A DNA stretch of 64,000 nucleotides from Tenacibaculum lutimaris (GTDB lineage Bacteria > Bacteroidota > Bacteroidia > Flavobacteriales > Flavobacteriaceae), in the NCBI RefSeq assembly GCF_003610735.1, contig NZ_RAQM01000009.1, forward strand, positions 259,194 to 323,193, read 5' to 3'. Positions within the stretch are counted from its first letter, which is position 1. Each line of letters starts with the position of its first letter. Below, piece by piece: positions 29,669 through 38,230 of the stretch. The notes below the pieces were generated by a model, which saw only the letters and a list, made by a program, of their open reading frames with translations, was not told the DNA's origin and did no database searches. The position numbers and the translations under genes are program-made.

Positions 29669-31366
29669 TTGAAGCTTTATTTTTCACTTATTTTATTCTT
29701 ATTTATTACAACTGTTAATGCACAGGCACCGTACCCTAAAAACTATTTTTCTAACCCTTTAAAAATCCCTGTAGTGCTATCAGGAACGTTTGGTGAATTA
29801 CGTAGCAATCACTTTCATTCGGGTATTGACATTAAAACACAAGGTAAAGAAGGTATTCCTATTTATGCCCCTGCTGATGGTTATGTTTCTCGTATTAAAG
29901 TGCAACAATATGGTTTTGGAAAAGCGCTATACATTACCCACCCTAATGGCTATACTACTGTATACGCTCATTTAAAGTATTTTGAACCAAAAATTCAAAA
30001 ATATGTAAAAGGCATTCAGTACAAAAAAGAAGATTATAACACTGGGAATCTTTTTCTTTCTTCTGATAAATTTCCTGTTAAAAAAGGACAACTCATAGGA
30101 TATACTGGTGATACTGGTAGTTCTGGAGGCCCACATTTGCACTACGAAATTAGAGACACAGAAACAGAAAACATTATTAATCCTATGCATTTTGGATTAA
30201 CAGCACATGACGACACTCCTCCTACCATTCAAAAATTAATGGCTTATCCATTAAGTGATGATGCTCGAATTAATAATTCTTCTTTAGAGTCTATTGTTTC
30301 TTTTAAAAACAATAGTAATGGTAATTACGTTGCAGAAAAAATTATAGCGAGCGGTACCATTGGTTTTGGTATTAGTGTTTTTGATCGTTTAAATGGAGCC
30401 TACAATAAAAATGGTATATACAGCCTAGAAATGAAAGTTAATGGTAAAAGAGTATACTACCATGACGTAGAAACCTTTTCGTTTGCAGAAAGTAAATATA
30501 TTAATTTACTAATTGATTATAAACATTATAAAAAATATAAAAATCGTCTTCAAAAAACTCATAAAGTAGCGGCCAATAGACTTAGCCTATATGAAGACCT
30601 TATAAATAATGGTAAAATTCATATTGAAAATGGAGCGAATTATAATATTGAAATTATTGCCAAAGATTTTGAGGATAACACCTCTAAAATTAGGATTCCG
30701 GTACAGGGAGTAAAAAGTAATTTAGTTTTTAAGGAAAAAGACACTACTAATTACAAAATTACTGCTACTGAGTTCAATAAATTTCATCAAAAAAATGTTA
30801 CTGTAGCCTTTCCTAAAAACACATTTTACACTGATTGTTTCATCGACTTCAAGGTAGAAAACGGTACAGCAAAAATTCATGAACCTACAATTCCATTAGA
30901 CAAACGATATACACTTACTTTTGAAACATCTTTTTTATCCGAAGATCAAAAACAACATGTATACATTGCTAATGTTACCAATCCTAAATATCCTAGATAT
31001 ACCGCTACAAAGAAAAAAATAGACAAGGTTTATACCACTACTAAGGTTTTGGGAAGCTATGCTTTACGTTTTGATACCAAAAAACCAACCATTCAACTAT
31101 ATAATTTTAGCAATAATCAGTGGATTTCTAAAAACAAGACCCTAAAAGTTAAAATTAAAGATGACGAAACTGGTATAAAAAACTACCGCGCTACTATTAA
31201 TGGTCAGTGGATTTTAATGGAATTAAATCACAAAAAAGGAATTTTAACCTATGATTTTAGTGATAAAAAATTAGAAGGAAGCAAGCATCTTTTTAAAATT
31301 GTAGTTTCTGACAATGTTGGAAATACTGAAACTGTATCTGCTACTTTCTTTAAAAAAGTAAATTAA
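29669..31366 (+). CDS. M23 family (LytM-type) peptidoglycan endopeptidase
   Basis: A secreted cell-wall endopeptidase of about 565 aa. The signal peptide is KLYFSLILFLFITTVNAQ. The M23 catalytic zinc motifs are HFHSGIDIKTQG (H-x3-D) and GPHLHYEIRD (H-x-H), with YAPADGYVSRI and VYAHLKYFEP in between. After the peptidase (about 30-175) come beta domains up to the C-terminus, including an Ig-like segment (DDETGIKNYRATINGQW). No ATG is in a suitable place. I choose the TTG at 29669 because it directly precedes the signal peptide. A TTG at 29648 in the same frame overlaps the -7 box. The gene is divergent from the zapA operon. Confidence 0.88.
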   Translation: MKLYFSLILFLFITTVNAQAPYPKNYFSNPLKIPVVLSGTFGELRSNHFHSGIDIKTQGKEGIPIYAPADGYVSRIKVQQYGFGKALYITHPNGYTTVYAHLKYFEPKIQKYVKGIQYKKEDYNTGNLFLSSDKFPVKKGQLIGYTGDTGSSGGPHLHYEIRDTETENIINPMHFGLTAHDDTPPTIQKLMAYPLSDDARINNSSLESIVSFKNNSNGNYVAEKIIASGTIGFGISVFDRLNGAYNKNGIYSLEMKVNGKRVYYHDVETFSFAESKYINLLIDYKHYKKYKNRLQKTHKVAANRLSLYEDLINNGKIHIENGANYNIEIIAKDFEDNTSKIRIPVQGVKSNLVFKEKDTTNYKITATEFNKFHQKNVTVAFPKNTFYTDCFIDFKVENGTAKIHEPTIPLDKRYTLTFETSFLSEDQKQHVYIANVTNPKYPRYTATKKKIDKVYTTTKVLGSYALRFDTKKPTIQLYNFSNNQWISKNKTLKVKIKDDETGIKNYRATINGQWILMELNHKKGILTYDFSDKKLEGSKHLFKIVVSDNVGNTETVSATFFKKVN

Positions 31367-31519
31367 GACTAAAGCTCTATTCTGTTAATCTTTTTAAAAC
31401 ACAAAATAAAGATATCTTATTAAACTCATAAACAAACACTTAACAGACCTTAATTTGTATTTAATAATTAATTACTTTGGTTTCGTCAGTAATAAATTTA
31501 TTGTTTTTTCTTAACAAAA

Positions 31520-31846
31520 ATGAATTGGATTTTATTAATTATTGCAGGACTTTTTGAAGTCGCATTTGCCGCTTGCCTAGGAAAGGCGAAAGAAACTACA
31601 GGAGTAGAAGCTACGTATTGGTATATTGGGTTTTTAGTTTGTTTATCAATAAGTATGTTGCTCCTTATAAAAGTTACGCAAGAGCTACCTATTGGAACTG
31701 CTTATGCTGTTTGGACAGGTATAGGCGCTGTTGGAACGGTACTTGTAGGAATTTTAGTTTTTAAAGAACCTGCCACGTTTTGGCGACTCATTTTTATTAG
31801 TACCTTAATTATGTCAATCATAGGACTCAAAGTAGTTTCTCATTAA
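31520..31846 (+). CDS. sugE: SMR family efflux protein, SugE/Gdx type
   Basis: A 108-aa four-helix small multidrug resistance protein. Motifs are MNWILLIIAGLFEVAFAACL (membrane-embedded Glu of helix 1), LPIGTAYAVWTGIGAVGTVL, and a C-terminal helix ending IIGLKVVSH. The W-T-G-I-G-A-V-G run and the C-terminal GLK-x-x-x-H are typical of the SugE/Gdx guanidinium exporters rather than EmrE. Single-gene SMR exporters usually work as dual-topology homodimers. No guanidine riboswitch was recognised upstream. It is 8 bp before the DUF2200 gene. Confidence 0.88.
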   Translation: MNWILLIIAGLFEVAFAACLGKAKETTGVEATYWYIGFLVCLSISMLLLIKVTQELPIGTAYAVWTGIGAVGTVLVGILVFKEPATFWRLIFISTLIMSIIGLKVVSH

Positions 31847-31854
31847 CTTAAAAT

Positions 31855-32217
31855 ATGAAAACAACACCAAAACACGACGAAAAAATAGCTAAAATGACTT
31901 TCTCTTCTGTTTATCCTCACTATGTTACTAAAATTGGGAAAAAGGATAGAACAAAAAAGGAATTACACCAAGTAATTGAATGGTTAACTGGTTTTAATGA
32001 TGAAAAAATAAACGAATTGATTGATCGAAACGTTACTTTTAAAACTTTCTTTGAAGAAGCTACTCTAAATTCTAATGCTAATTTAATTACTGGTGTTATT
32101 TGTGGCTATAGGATTGAAGAAATAGAAACTCCACTAACTAAACAAGTCCGTTATTTAGATAAACTTGTTGATGAATTAGCTAAAGGACGTAAAATGGAGA
32201 AAATTTTACGCACATAA
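31855..32217 (+). CDS. DUF2200 protein
   Basis: A 120-aa cytosolic protein with the DUF2200 layout: KIAKMTFSSVYPHYVTKIGKK, KKELHQVIEWLTGFNDEKI, and ICGYRIEEIETPLTKQVRYLDKLVDELAKG. The family is widespread and small; some members are predicted to be enzyme-like, but no reaction has been assigned. It follows sugE after 8 bp in the same direction and is convergent with the barrel-protein gene (26 bp between the stops). Confidence 0.88.
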   Translation: MKTTPKHDEKIAKMTFSSVYPHYVTKIGKKDRTKKELHQVIEWLTGFNDEKINELIDRNVTFKTFFEEATLNSNANLITGVICGYRIEEIETPLTKQVRYLDKLVDELAKGRKMEKILRT

Positions 32218-32243
32218 TATAATTTCTTTCATCCTTTTTATTC

Positions 32244-34652
32244 TTACTTTCTATGTATTCCTAAAGCTTTTTTATGATAGAATTTAGCAAATTCTAAAGC
32301 TAAAAAGTTTTCAATTTCCTGTTCTGTTTTCTTTTCTTCTATCATTTTAAAAATGGTTGATATATGATTATTTTTAAACTCATTGAGGATTCCATTATTA
32401 GTCACAACATCCTGATATGTTAACTTTTGCAGTTCTGACTGCATCCATTGATGTGCCTCCATTTTTATTTTTCTAGTCTTTAAATCTTTTTTATCACTTT
32501 TAGATATAAAGTTTCCACTTTTCACTTCTTGCTTCATCAAGTGTAGTAAACGATTATAACTAGCTTTTACTTCTTCATCTAGTAAGACTGCTTGATCGTA
32601 AAGCTTCTTTAAACTTTTAAACGCTAACTTATGATACGTATCTATAAAATCTTTGTGTTTATATAAATAGTCTAAATAATTTACTGCTGCCTTCTTATAA
32701 TGTTTATTACTTACATTTTCATTATTTACAACATCTTTTTCTAACAAACTTAAATCGTTTCTTACTTTTTCTATATTTTTTATACTTGCAAAAACAGGAT
32801 TATCTACTAACTGCTTAATCTCTGAGGTAATTTTAGAGTGTTCTCCACTAAAAGTATGCTCTTTATACGAGAATGAAAATTCTTTTACTTTTTTGTTTCT
32901 TTCTCTTTTTTCAAATCTGAATTTCGGTTTTTTCAAGCCAAAGCTATAACTATAACCAAAAGTTACAGTTAATTCACTTAGTTTTTCTTGCTGTGTGGCT
33001 TCTCTGAATAACTGTATTGCATTTAAATTTAAATTATGGTTTTGTGCAATAGTTGTAGAAGCACTTGCCCTAAAATTTAAAACATTACTTGTAATTTCTT
33101 TGTTTACATTATTATTATACGAAGCTCCTAGAGTGGTATTTAATATGTTTTTAAAAAACAGTTTATTTATATTTAACGAGGTGCCGTATGCTTTGCTATC
33201 ATCTCTACCAATATCGCTATAGTTATAGTTAAGTGAAGGTGAAATTGTTAGCGCTTTTTCAGGAAAACCAATGGTATAAACAGCATTCCCATTATGAAAA
33301 TTATTAGCTTGTCCTATACGTATTATCCCATTTTCTTTATTTGCTGAAGATGCTAAAGAATAGTTTAAATTAAGATTCTGTGTAATATTTTTCTTTTTAG
33401 CCAACATCCAATTCAAGTTTACATTGGCATTCTGTGACAGTTGCTTAAAATTTAATGCTTCTTGTTCTTCATCTGTTAAATCATTGTCGTTAATATCATC
33501 AAACTGATTTAAACTTTTGTTCGTAAACGTGGTGAAATTAGAATACATCCCTGATAAAGTAATCGCATCTGTCATTTGATACGTTGCATTAACGCTCCCT
33601 ATATTTCTTCCTGTAGATTGTGCTTTTTGATTGTTTAAATTATCTCTTTGGTATCCTATATTAAACGATAAGTTCAACTTATTTTTAAATAATAATCGAG
33701 CCATATTTAATGTGATATTCTCAAAATCATTATTAAAATAATAGGCACCTAAGGTTTCATAATTAGGATCAATACGTTCATAGCCCAAACCTACTTTCAT
33801 TTGTCCTAATTTTACATCTAAATCTGCTTTAATCGCATTGTAATACTCGGTTGATGTACGATTGTTAAATAAAAAACCTGCTAAATTGTTAGAGGTATTA
33901 CTACTTTTATCTGCTCTTAAATCTTGTGTAATGGCAGTTGATGCGTATTCTGCTCTTATGGTGTATTTTTTTGCAATAGTGGTTTCTCCCGTAAGACTTA
34001 TCACTAAATTTTCTTTGGGCTTGATATTTCTTTCTTCTGGTATTGCTGCAATAGAGTTTTCTGCATCCTTTGCATAAAAACCTATTAGTCCTAACTTATA
34101 ATTTGGTTTTTCCCAAGCTACTCTTGCTCCATATCCTGTGCGCTCAAAAGCTGGTAAAGTTTGCGGATTTCCGTCATCTTCTGTTGCTTTTAATAAACGT
34201 CCATACATGGCACTAAACTTTATTGGCTTGTTAGGAGTTAATTCAATACCCCCACCTGTAAATTGATGCCCGTTTAAGGTATAAGGAGAAAAATTCATGG
34301 TAACATCTCCTATATGCGCTTGTACCCATTTGTATTTTGGGTGTAAGCTCAACCTGTTAAATTTAAAAGGTAATTGATAGTCAAAGTTATCTCCCTGATT
34401 AGAAAAACTATAGGTAAAAGGGATGTTAAAACTTAACCAACTTACATTCACAGTTCCTTGTAAAAAATACGTAAACGGAATACGTGCATTACGGGTATTT
34501 GCATTGTAATACACCATATTGGCATTAACATTCCCGCTTACTTTAACCTTGGTAGATTTTGTAATGGACTCTATATCTAAATTTTGCGCTAAACTTATGC
34601 TACTTACTAAACATAGTAAGCTTACTAATATGTACTGTTTCCCCCTTTTCAA
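32244..34652 (-). CDS. Outer-membrane beta-barrel protein with helical C-terminal tail
   Basis: An 802-aa exported protein (signal peptide MKRGKQYILVSLLCLVSSISLA). Residues about 25-580 are alternating beta strands with aromatic girdle residues and Gly/Asn turns (NVNANMVYYNANTR, FTYSFSNQGDNFDYQLPF, LNLSFNIGYQRDN), ending FGYSYSFGLKKPKF, as in outer-membrane barrels. The last ~220 residues are Lys/Glu-rich helices (SIKNIEKVRNDLSLLEKD, LKTRKIKMEAHQWMQSELQ) without barrel features. It is the last gene of the 31-kb minus-strand toxin/immunity block. A role as a translocator or surface platform for that block is an inference. I recognise no named family with certainty. Confidence 0.7.
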   Translation of the reverse strand: MKRGKQYILVSLLCLVSSISLAQNLDIESITKSTKVKVSGNVNANMVYYNANTRNARIPFTYFLQGTVNVSWLSFNIPFTYSFSNQGDNFDYQLPFKFNRLSLHPKYKWVQAHIGDVTMNFSPYTLNGHQFTGGGIELTPNKPIKFSAMYGRLLKATEDDGNPQTLPAFERTGYGARVAWEKPNYKLGLIGFYAKDAENSIAAIPEERNIKPKENLVISLTGETTIAKKYTIRAEYASTAITQDLRADKSSNTSNNLAGFLFNNRTSTEYYNAIKADLDVKLGQMKVGLGYERIDPNYETLGAYYFNNDFENITLNMARLLFKNKLNLSFNIGYQRDNLNNQKAQSTGRNIGSVNATYQMTDAITLSGMYSNFTTFTNKSLNQFDDINDNDLTDEEQEALNFKQLSQNANVNLNWMLAKKKNITQNLNLNYSLASSANKENGIIRIGQANNFHNGNAVYTIGFPEKALTISPSLNYNYSDIGRDDSKAYGTSLNINKLFFKNILNTTLGASYNNNVNKEITSNVLNFRASASTTIAQNHNLNLNAIQLFREATQQEKLSELTVTFGYSYSFGLKKPKFRFEKRERNKKVKEFSFSYKEHTFSGEHSKITSEIKQLVDNPVFASIKNIEKVRNDLSLLEKDVVNNENVSNKHYKKAAVNYLDYLYKHKDFIDTYHKLAFKSLKKLYDQAVLLDEEVKASYNRLLHLMKQEVKSGNFISKSDKKDLKTRKIKMEAHQWMQSELQKLTYQDVVTNNGILNEFKNNHISTIFKMIEEKKTEQEIENFLALEFAKFYHKKALGIHRK

Positions 34653-34664
34653 TACTTCTTTTTC

Positions 34665-34696
34665 TTCTATTCAAATGTTCTCTTTACTCCAATCAG
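34665..34696 (-). pseudogene. Decayed 3'-end fragment of an immunity-type gene
   Basis: On the minus strand this holds gattggagtaaagagaacatttgaa, which matches the 3' end of the gene at 35658-36143 (gattggagtaaagaagaat...) with one indel and a few changes. It lies between the NADAR gene and the barrel gene and is best read as the leftover of an older cassette. Confidence 0.45.
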
Positions 34697-34733
34697 TTCA
34701 CTCCTCCTATAATTAGACTGGCTACACAATTCA

Positions 34734-35585
34734 TTAATAACTTCCTGCTATATCAACTCTAATTTTAGTTAAGATCTCCCCTAATAAGTTTTTCCCTTGC
34801 CAAGTTTCTCTTTTTTGTGCTCTTATATCGTTTTCTGCTAATCCAATGCCCCATATCTTATCATTGGGAGATGCTTCTACAATGGTTGTACCTGCTGTAG
34901 ACAATAATTTATTTTTTAATTCTTCATCTTGTGTAAATTTTGCCTTATTTCCTTCATAAACAACTTTACTTCTATAATATTTCCATACTTCTTCATTAAA
35001 CTCAGAAACATTTCGTCCTAATTCTTTAATTTTTCGAACATTGTTTGTCTTCATTATTTTTTTGGCTGAATCAACATCTAAAAAAATGATTGCTTTATGA
35101 TACATCATAAACTGTTCAGCTGAAGAATATTCTTGATCAGGGTAAGGAAACTTATCTTGGAGTACATATTCTCGTTTATTTTTATTCATACATGCCCCTT
35201 CTATTAGACAAGTAGATGCCGTAAATTTTGATTTATGCCATTGAGAAAAAGGAGATTTGGTTTCCCAGAAAAAAGTAAACTTTTCATTTTCTTTAATTGC
35301 ATGATAGTGCTCAACTAAAGGAGTTACATAATTAGTGTTTTCAGACGGTTCGCTATTTAATGCAAACTCAATTTGTTCTTCTAAAGTAATTCCCTCAATA
35401 CCTCTTTGGTTGATTATAAATTCATAGTCACCAAGAATTGACTTCTTTTTTTCTTCCCGTGACATTTTCTTCCACTCTTCATCTTTTTTTTTCTCATTAA
35501 ATAACCTGAATGAATCCATATACAATCTCAGCTCATCAGAAGAAAGTTTTGATATTTCCTCTTGTGTGTTTTTTTTGAACATCAT
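34734..35585 (-). CDS. NADAR-domain protein (YbiA-like) in immunity array
   Basis: A 283-aa protein with an unassigned ~95-aa helical N-terminal region, then a NADAR domain (about 98-283). Motifs seen are FFWETKSPFSQWHKSKF, YSSAEQFMMYHKAIIF, KKIMKTNNVRKIKELGRNV, VVEASPNDKIWGIGL-like residues as VEASPNDKIWGIGL, and W-x-G-x-NLLGEIL. NADAR proteins are N-glycosidases; YbiA-type members act on riboflavin intermediates, and some remove ADP-ribose from guanine and neutralise ADP-ribosylating toxins. Lying inside an array of small cassette genes, it may be an immunity-type protein. Two ATGs at the start leave the exact first residue open. Confidence 0.85.
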   Translation of the reverse strand: MMFKKNTQEEISKLSSDELRLYMDSFRLFNEKKKDEEWKKMSREEKKKSILGDYEFIINQRGIEGITLEEQIEFALNSEPSENTNYVTPLVEHYHAIKENEKFTFFWETKSPFSQWHKSKFTASTCLIEGACMNKNKREYVLQDKFPYPDQEYSSAEQFMMYHKAIIFLDVDSAKKIMKTNNVRKIKELGRNVSEFNEEVWKYYRSKVVYEGNKAKFTQDEELKNKLLSTAGTTIVEASPNDKIWGIGLAENDIRAQKRETWQGKNLLGEILTKIRVDIAGSY

Positions 35586-35657
35586 AATTCTGTCCCTTAT
35601 ACAATTCCTTAACCTACAAAGTAGATCTACATTTTTTAGAGTTGCTATATAGACAAC

Positions 35658-36143
35658 CTAATTATTCTCATTTTTTATTCTTTTCAAATATTCTTCTTTA
35701 CTCCAATCTGCACCAGTACCCCAATATTTAGAAAATACTTCATCCATAATCTTATCAAAATTAGTTTCAAATTTCTTTGTCGATTGATACCACTCTGGAG
35801 TATAAATAGAATAAGGATCTAGACCACTCTCTACTTGCCAGCGCATTTGTTGATGTAATCTTCCCGACCAATAAATCACTCTATCAATAAAGGTTTTATC
35901 AATATAAGATTGTTTATTCAAATCAGGTCTTTTCTTCAAATATTCTTCTAATCCCTTTTTTCTTACCAATTCTAATTCTTCTACTACCATCTCGAATAAA
36001 TCCTTTCTAGAATCAAATTGCATTACAGATAACAACAAGCTATTTAGTGAATTAATATAGTTTTCATCACTATTAAGGTTTATATATTTTAATTCATTTA
36101 ATAACTCCTTAAAATCTCCAATTTTTATGTTCTTATCAACCAT
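35658..36143 (-). CDS. Small cytosolic protein, candidate immunity protein
   Basis: A 161-aa acidic protein without signal peptide or membrane segment. It is helix-rich, with KIGDFKELLNELKYINLN, a middle FIDRVIYWSGRLHQQMRWQVESG and an aromatic end EVFSKYWGTGADWSKEEYL. I recognise no family. Size, lack of export signal and position in a run of small genes downstream of a toxin-like gene suggest an immunity protein. A decayed partial copy of its 3' end sits at 34665-34696. Which toxin it would neutralise is unknown. Confidence 0.55.
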   Translation of the reverse strand: MVDKNIKIGDFKELLNELKYINLNSDENYINSLNSLLLSVMQFDSRKDLFEMVVEELELVRKKGLEEYLKKRPDLNKQSYIDKTFIDRVIYWSGRLHQQMRWQVESGLDPYSIYTPEWYQSTKKFETNFDKIMDEVFSKYWGTGADWSKEEYLKRIKNENN

Positions 36144-36290
36144 AATTAATAATTACTGTATTTGAATTAACTCAATAATAAGGTGTTTAATAATTTTCAT
36201 AATTCTGTCATATTATTTACCATAATCAGAAATATCATTTATATAGCTGTTATTTTATATAATAATTCACCACAAGAAAATCAACTTAAT

Positions 36291-36839
36291 CTATTCTTCT
36301 TTATTATATTCAGCTCCACGAGGATCATAACCGTATTTTCTTTTAAATTCTTCTGGAGTTTCTGGTTCACCCATATTACCATAAAATTTAGGTTCAGAAT
36401 CTTCTCTAATTTTCTTCCAAATAGCAGCTTCTTTTGCTTTTTCTTCTTCCGTCATTGCAGCTTTTCGAGATTCTTCTTCTTTATATTGAAGTTCAATGTC
36501 TTTATCGAAAACCTGCCTTAGCTGTTCATGAGTAAACAACTCACTTACAGATAACCAAATTAAATTATCTCTATAACACAATACAAGATCATTAAGAATA
36601 TGATTATCAAAATGTTCAGGTAAATTTCTAAAATCTATACCCTTACATTTTACATTTCTTTGACATCTGTAATTTTTAGCTTCTTGTGATAATTCAAATT
36701 TCTCAAAATCTAATTTTTGTTTTTTAGATAAATTTTGAAACACATTTTCAAACCCTTTATCATTAAAATCTTTTATATTTAATAACAAGAACATTTTATC
36801 TTTAGATAGCTCTTTTATATCAGTAAACATATTTATCAT
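36291..36839 (-). CDS. Small cytosolic protein, candidate immunity protein
   Basis: A 182-aa charged protein, no signal peptide. The N-terminal ~115 residues look globular (LLLNIKDFNDKGFENVFQNL, LPEHFDNHILNDLVLCYRDN, LFTHEQLRQVFDKDI). The C-terminal part is a Glu/Lys/Ala-rich helix (EEESRKAAMTEEEKAKEAAI) followed by a low-complexity tail (RKYGYDPRGAEYNKEE). No family recognised. Directly upstream lies a 47-bp fragment of a toxin gene end (36846-36892), as expected if this gene once followed its own toxin tip. Candidate immunity protein by context. Confidence 0.5.
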   Translation of the reverse strand: MINMFTDIKELSKDKMFLLLNIKDFNDKGFENVFQNLSKKQKLDFEKFELSQEAKNYRCQRNVKCKGIDFRNLPEHFDNHILNDLVLCYRDNLIWLSVSELFTHEQLRQVFDKDIELQYKEEESRKAAMTEEEKAKEAAIWKKIREDSEPKFYGNMGEPETPEEFKRKYGYDPRGAEYNKEE

Positions 36840-36845
36840 TTTCTA

Positions 36846-36892
36846 TACTTATAAAGGTTTTAATCTTTGTTAAACCTTCCTTTATACATTTA
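36846..36892 (-). pseudogene. Leftover toxin 3'-end fragment
   Basis: Matches 37441-37487, inside the gene at 37373-38215, in 46 of 47 positions. On the minus strand it encodes the same residues KCIKEGLTKIKTF, then diverges within a few codons and runs into the next gene. It is flanked by candidate immunity genes on both sides and shows that a related toxin tip once stood here and was deleted. Confidence 0.7.
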
Positions 36893-36941
36893 TGTCTTAT
36901 TGTTTTCAAACTATGCTTATTTTTAACTTAATAGAACTATC

Positions 36942-37370
36942 TTAAACATCCTCACCCAATAAAGCTTCAAACTTCTTGTAATCTTCATAAGTAAATTCTC
37001 CTGTAAGAATAGGTTTGTAGAATGTTTCTAAATTTTCACGGATATAAAGCATTTCGCCTTTGTAATCATTTTTGTTAATTCTAGATTCAAAAGAGTTTGG
37101 AGAAAATTTTGAAATAGACATATTTTCAATAAATTTATCTATTAGACTAGGCTTAGTATATATTCTTGATAGACTAAGAAAATTACTAGAAACACCAATC
37201 CAAGGAAAATTAGATAGCATATTAATTTCAAGTATCCAATGTTCACTCTTATAAAATTTTTCATACTCCTCTTCGTCTCCTCCTATATCTTTGAAACCAT
37301 ACTTTGCTAAAAAGTCTTTAAATACTTCATCACAATCTTCAAAAAAAGTATTATAATCTAAATCCCACAT
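36942..37370 (-). CDS. Small acidic protein, candidate immunity protein for the 37373 gene
   Basis: A 142-aa acidic cytosolic protein that starts 2 bp after the stop of the toxin-like gene at 37373-38215. It contains FEDCDEVFKDFLAKYGFKDIG, a Trp-rich middle (SEHWILEINMLSNFPWIGVS), and an acidic end (EFTYEDYKKFEALLGEDV). I recognise no family. Tight coupling to an upstream secreted toxin-like gene and its acidic nature are the typical signs of an immunity protein, which would bind the toxin in the cytoplasm. Specificity unknown. Confidence 0.6.
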   Translation of the reverse strand: MWDLDYNTFFEDCDEVFKDFLAKYGFKDIGGDEEEYEKFYKSEHWILEINMLSNFPWIGVSSNFLSLSRIYTKPSLIDKFIENMSISKFSPNSFESRINKNDYKGEMLYIRENLETFYKPILTGEFTYEDYKKFEALLGEDV

Positions 37371-37372
37371 AA

Positions 37373-38215
37373 TTATTTTTTTACCATTAATCCATTATCT
37401 AATAAGGTATAGCCTTTAGACACCAAATAATCATATTCCATACTCATAAAGGTTTTAATCTTTGTTAAACCTTCCTTTATACATTTAGCCTTAAAAGGAT
37501 TCTTATCACTCATATCATTTACCAAATTATATTGATTCCTAACCAACCTAGGGTCATGAATAAATCGTATATCACCACCATTGGCAATAACGTCATCGAT
37601 ATGAGGAGCATTAATTTCTTTCCAATATTTTGTGTTCATATCAATAACCTTCATATCTACCCATTCTGTTGGCATAGGTTTAAATAACCCTGTCATTTCA
37701 GACTCTTCAATACCTTGCCTTTTCAAAGCGTTGAATAATCTTTTTGTTCCCATAGAACCGCTGGGGTTTACTCTACCTATAATATTCAATTTTTTTCCTG
37801 CATTTTTAACAATGTCACCACCAAATTCTATTGGTTTAGAAAATGTTTTAAACACTTTAGCCCCCTTCTTAACTAAGTTTTTCCAATTAACATACCCACC
37901 AGCATTTTTGATCTCATCTACAATTACTTCCGCTGTTTTGTTTTTAGTTTTTAGATGTGTTGTTACAAAACTTAGCTCTTCTAAATTTGTTCTTAAAGCA
38001 TCTTCTCCAACTGTATCAAACACCCACCAACTAGTAATAGTTTCAGGGTTCTCATCTATAGCTGTTACTAAAGCTTTCCCTATATCAGTGGTAACATCAA
38101 TATCTTTTGTAAAGCGAGACCATTTGAGTTCACAGTCTGTTTGGGCAAAAGAAAAAACTACACTAAATATTGTTAGTAATACAACTAGTTTTCTTTTTAA
38201 TTCTCTTATTTTCAT
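37373..38215 (-). CDS. Short secreted pretoxin/toxin-like protein
   Basis: A 280-aa exported protein (signal peptide ending FSVVFSFAQ). Residues about 30-125 look like the helical pretoxin linker of Bacteroidota polymorphic toxins: GKALVTAIDENPETITSWWV, ALRTNLEELSFVTTHLKTKN, EIKNAGGYVNWKNLVKKGAK. The C-terminal ~150 residues (GRVNPSGSMGTKRLFNALK, EWVDMKVIDMNTKYWKEINA, GGDIRFIHDPRLVRNQYNL) would be the effector part, of unrecognised fold. Such linkers normally end very large proteins, so this looks like a toxin tail with its own signal peptide, either a cut-down gene or a stand-alone effector. A candidate immunity gene follows after 2 bp. Confidence 0.55.
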   Translation of the reverse strand: MKIRELKRKLVVLLTIFSVVFSFAQTDCELKWSRFTKDIDVTTDIGKALVTAIDENPETITSWWVFDTVGEDALRTNLEELSFVTTHLKTKNKTAEVIVDEIKNAGGYVNWKNLVKKGAKVFKTFSKPIEFGGDIVKNAGKKLNIIGRVNPSGSMGTKRLFNALKRQGIEESEMTGLFKPMPTEWVDMKVIDMNTKYWKEINAPHIDDVIANGGDIRFIHDPRLVRNQYNLVNDMSDKNPFKAKCIKEGLTKIKTFMSMEYDYLVSKGYTLLDNGLMVKK

Positions 38216-38230
38216 TCAAATAACATTTTA

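Noticed and set aside
31367..31519. Possible guanidine riboswitch before sugE
   Set aside because: The 153-bp gap is AT-rich and I found none of the conserved ykkC-type or mini-ykkC sequence blocks.
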